DNA of 64,000 bases from DSXH01 sp020724325 (GTDB lineage Bacteria; Bacteroidota; Ignavibacteria; Ignavibacteriales; Melioribacteraceae), in the NCBI GenBank assembly GCA_040756515.1, contig JBFLYW010000011.1, positions 1-64,000 on the forward strand, read 5' to 3'. This document shows positions 63,175 through 64,000 of this stretch, in pieces. How positions within the stretch are numbered: position 1 is the stretch's first letter; every line of letters begins with the position of its first letter. Both the position numbers and the translations under genes were made by a program. The notes under the pieces were generated by a model, which ran no database searches, was not told the origin of the DNA, and saw only the letters and a program-made list of their open reading frames with translations.

Positions 63175-63518
63175 TTATTACTCCTGCAAATACGAGTCTG
63201 TCTTGAAAGCTGTTTATAATCACTCTGCTTTTTCCGGGAATGGCTCTCTTTATTAGTTAGATTCTTAGCTGTAAAATAATGAACTCGGCAGATAATAAAT
63301 TTTTTTGCGTATTCCTCAAAGTCTATAATACACAAAAAAGTTTGCTTAAAAGAGAACTGTGCAAAAATAGTCAGAATTATGGCGTTACTGCTGAAAAATA
63401 TCGCGTGTCATTTCTCATCCCGCTTTGCGGGATTCGGAATGACGCTTCTCATTCCATTTTGCGGGATTCGAAGCGACATTTCTGAATTTATCAGAAGTCT
63501 AATAGAATTAATTTCCTT
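63175..63518. other. gene-free gap with a partial dispersed repeat
   Basis: Between the divergent-looking ends of the CDF start and the pepT stop. It holds copy F of the hairpin repeat at its right side (about 63396-63502). The rest, near 63280-63395, has no gene or structure that I can support. Confidence 0.6.
63396..63502 (+). repeat. dispersed modular hairpin repeat, partial copy F
   Basis: Plus-oriented fragment with TCATTTCTCATCCCGCTTTG, a GCGGGATTCGGAATGACG unit and GAATTTATCAGAAGTCTAAT at its right border. The right-end sequence GAATTT...CAGAAGTCTAAT also ends copy A and, inverted, begins copies C and E, so it marks the element's edge. Confidence 0.75.
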
Positions 63519-64000
63519 TTAAGATTTATCTTCCCAAACCTGAGCTAAGGTAACAATATTCTTAACAGCAGCTTCCAAATCCTGGACTGCTACATATTCA
63601 GTATAGGCGTGGAAATTATGCCCTCCGGCAAATAGATTTGGAGTCGGCAATCCCATAAAACTAAGTCGGGAGCCATCTGTTCCCCCTCGAATAGAAGCTT
63701 TAATCGGTTTTATTCCAAGCCGGTTTAATGCTTCAACTGCATACTCTTCAACTTGAGGATGCTTATCCAGCACATATTTCATATTACGGTATTGCTCTAT
63801 TACATCAAACTCATAAGACGAGCCTGGAAATTGTGCCACAGCTTTTTCTACCAATCCTTTCAAAAAGCTTTCGTATTCTTTAAGTTTGTCGGCATCAAAA
63901 TCTCTTATAATAAACTTAATAACGGTTTGAGTTTCGTTACCGTTTATAGAAACCGGGTGAACATAACCTTCGCGTTTATCGGTTGTTTCTGGGGATAATG
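63519..64000 (-). CDS. pepT: peptidase T (tripeptidase), 3' part, cut by the window end
   Basis: Aminotripeptidase of the M20 metallopeptidase family. The reading frame is open from the window edge: residues there read SPETTDKREGYVHPVSINGN and continue into IIRDFDADKLKEYESFL, then GGTDGSRLSFMGLPTPN and FAGGHNFHAYTEYV, the conserved metal-binding C-terminal part (G-T-D-G and the H near the end). The N-terminal half lies beyond 64000. The frame is intact within the window. Confidence 0.93.
   Translation of the reverse strand, partial: LSPETTDKREGYVHPVSINGNETQTVIKFIIRDFDADKLKEYESFLKGLVEKAVAQFPGSSYEFDVIEQYRNMKYVLDKHPQVEEYAVEALNRLGIKPIKASIRGGTDGSRLSFMGLPTPNLFAGGHNFHAYTEYVAVQDLEAAVKNIVTLAQVWEDKS

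Noticed and set aside
63753..63998. 81-residue plus-strand ORF at the window end
   Set aside because: It is antisense to pepT, whose frame is open to the edge and carries recognised motifs.

Overview
The window looks like chromosome from an AT-rich member of the Ignavibacteria (Bacteroidota/Chlorobiota group). The main evidence is two secreted proteins (47825-49291 and 52761-55652) that end in C-terminal domains beginning YQNYPNPFNSST, the type IX secretion signature typical of that lineage. CarboxypepD_reg-type TonB receptors, a GWxTD protein, a GH67 alpha-glucuronidase and a GH13 enzyme fit the same picture: a heterotrophic polysaccharide degrader. No rRNA, tRNA or CRISPR array was seen. 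The assignment is by inference, not by a marker-gene search.

Layout. 1-5.6 kb: a palindrome and minisatellite, then murI, glnD, a tyrosine phenol-lyase and queF on the minus strand. 5.8-12.3 kb: a protein built from seven SANT/Myb-like repeats, a hairpin-rich dispersed repeat, a decayed queF fragment, a TdeIII-like restriction-modification operon, queC and an MFS transporter. 12.4-29.6 kb: mostly housekeeping genes (YciO, SDR, a CPBP-DUF2007-cdsA-CPBP operon, S9-type hydrolase, rimO, GWxTD protein, PfkB kinase, Omp85 protein, rnhB, yraN, MlaE-F-D transporter, lytic transglycosylase, DUF350). A GxxExxY gene framed by terminal inverted repeats sits at 18.7-19.2 kb. 29.7-38.6 kb: uvrA, alpha-glucuronidase, a TonB receptor with a His-rich partner behind a perfect palindromic operator, and an EVE-domain protein.

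38.6-46.3 kb is the most unusual part. It reads as a decayed integron. A tyrosine-recombinase pseudogene on the minus strand can be read through two stop codons into its catalytic-domain start. Facing it is a one-directional array of unrelated plus-strand genes, most of them followed by a long imperfect hairpin with attC-like ends (GCTAAC on the left, typically CAAACcGTTA on the right). Cargo: an alpha/beta hydrolase, a three-gene restriction-modification system, a second hydrolase (lipoprotein), a RibD/DHFR-type reductase, an unknown 13x-residue protein and a secreted nitroreductase-fold protein.

46.5-64 kb: two secreted thioredoxin-fold proteins, a PQQ-type sugar dehydrogenase, HU, a plug-domain outer-membrane protein, a GH13 enzyme, a KamA-like radical SAM enzyme, a 54-residue gene between two copies of the dispersed repeat, a Prc/CtpA protease, an acyl-CoA ligase, a CDF metal transporter and the 3' part of pepT, which runs off the end.

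Shared themes: queF and queC serve 7-deazaguanine (queuosine) synthesis and now flank an inserted R-M locus. Both R-M operons carry a small CPxC protein between the methylase and the nuclease. At least six copies of one modular hairpin repeat are scattered between genes.
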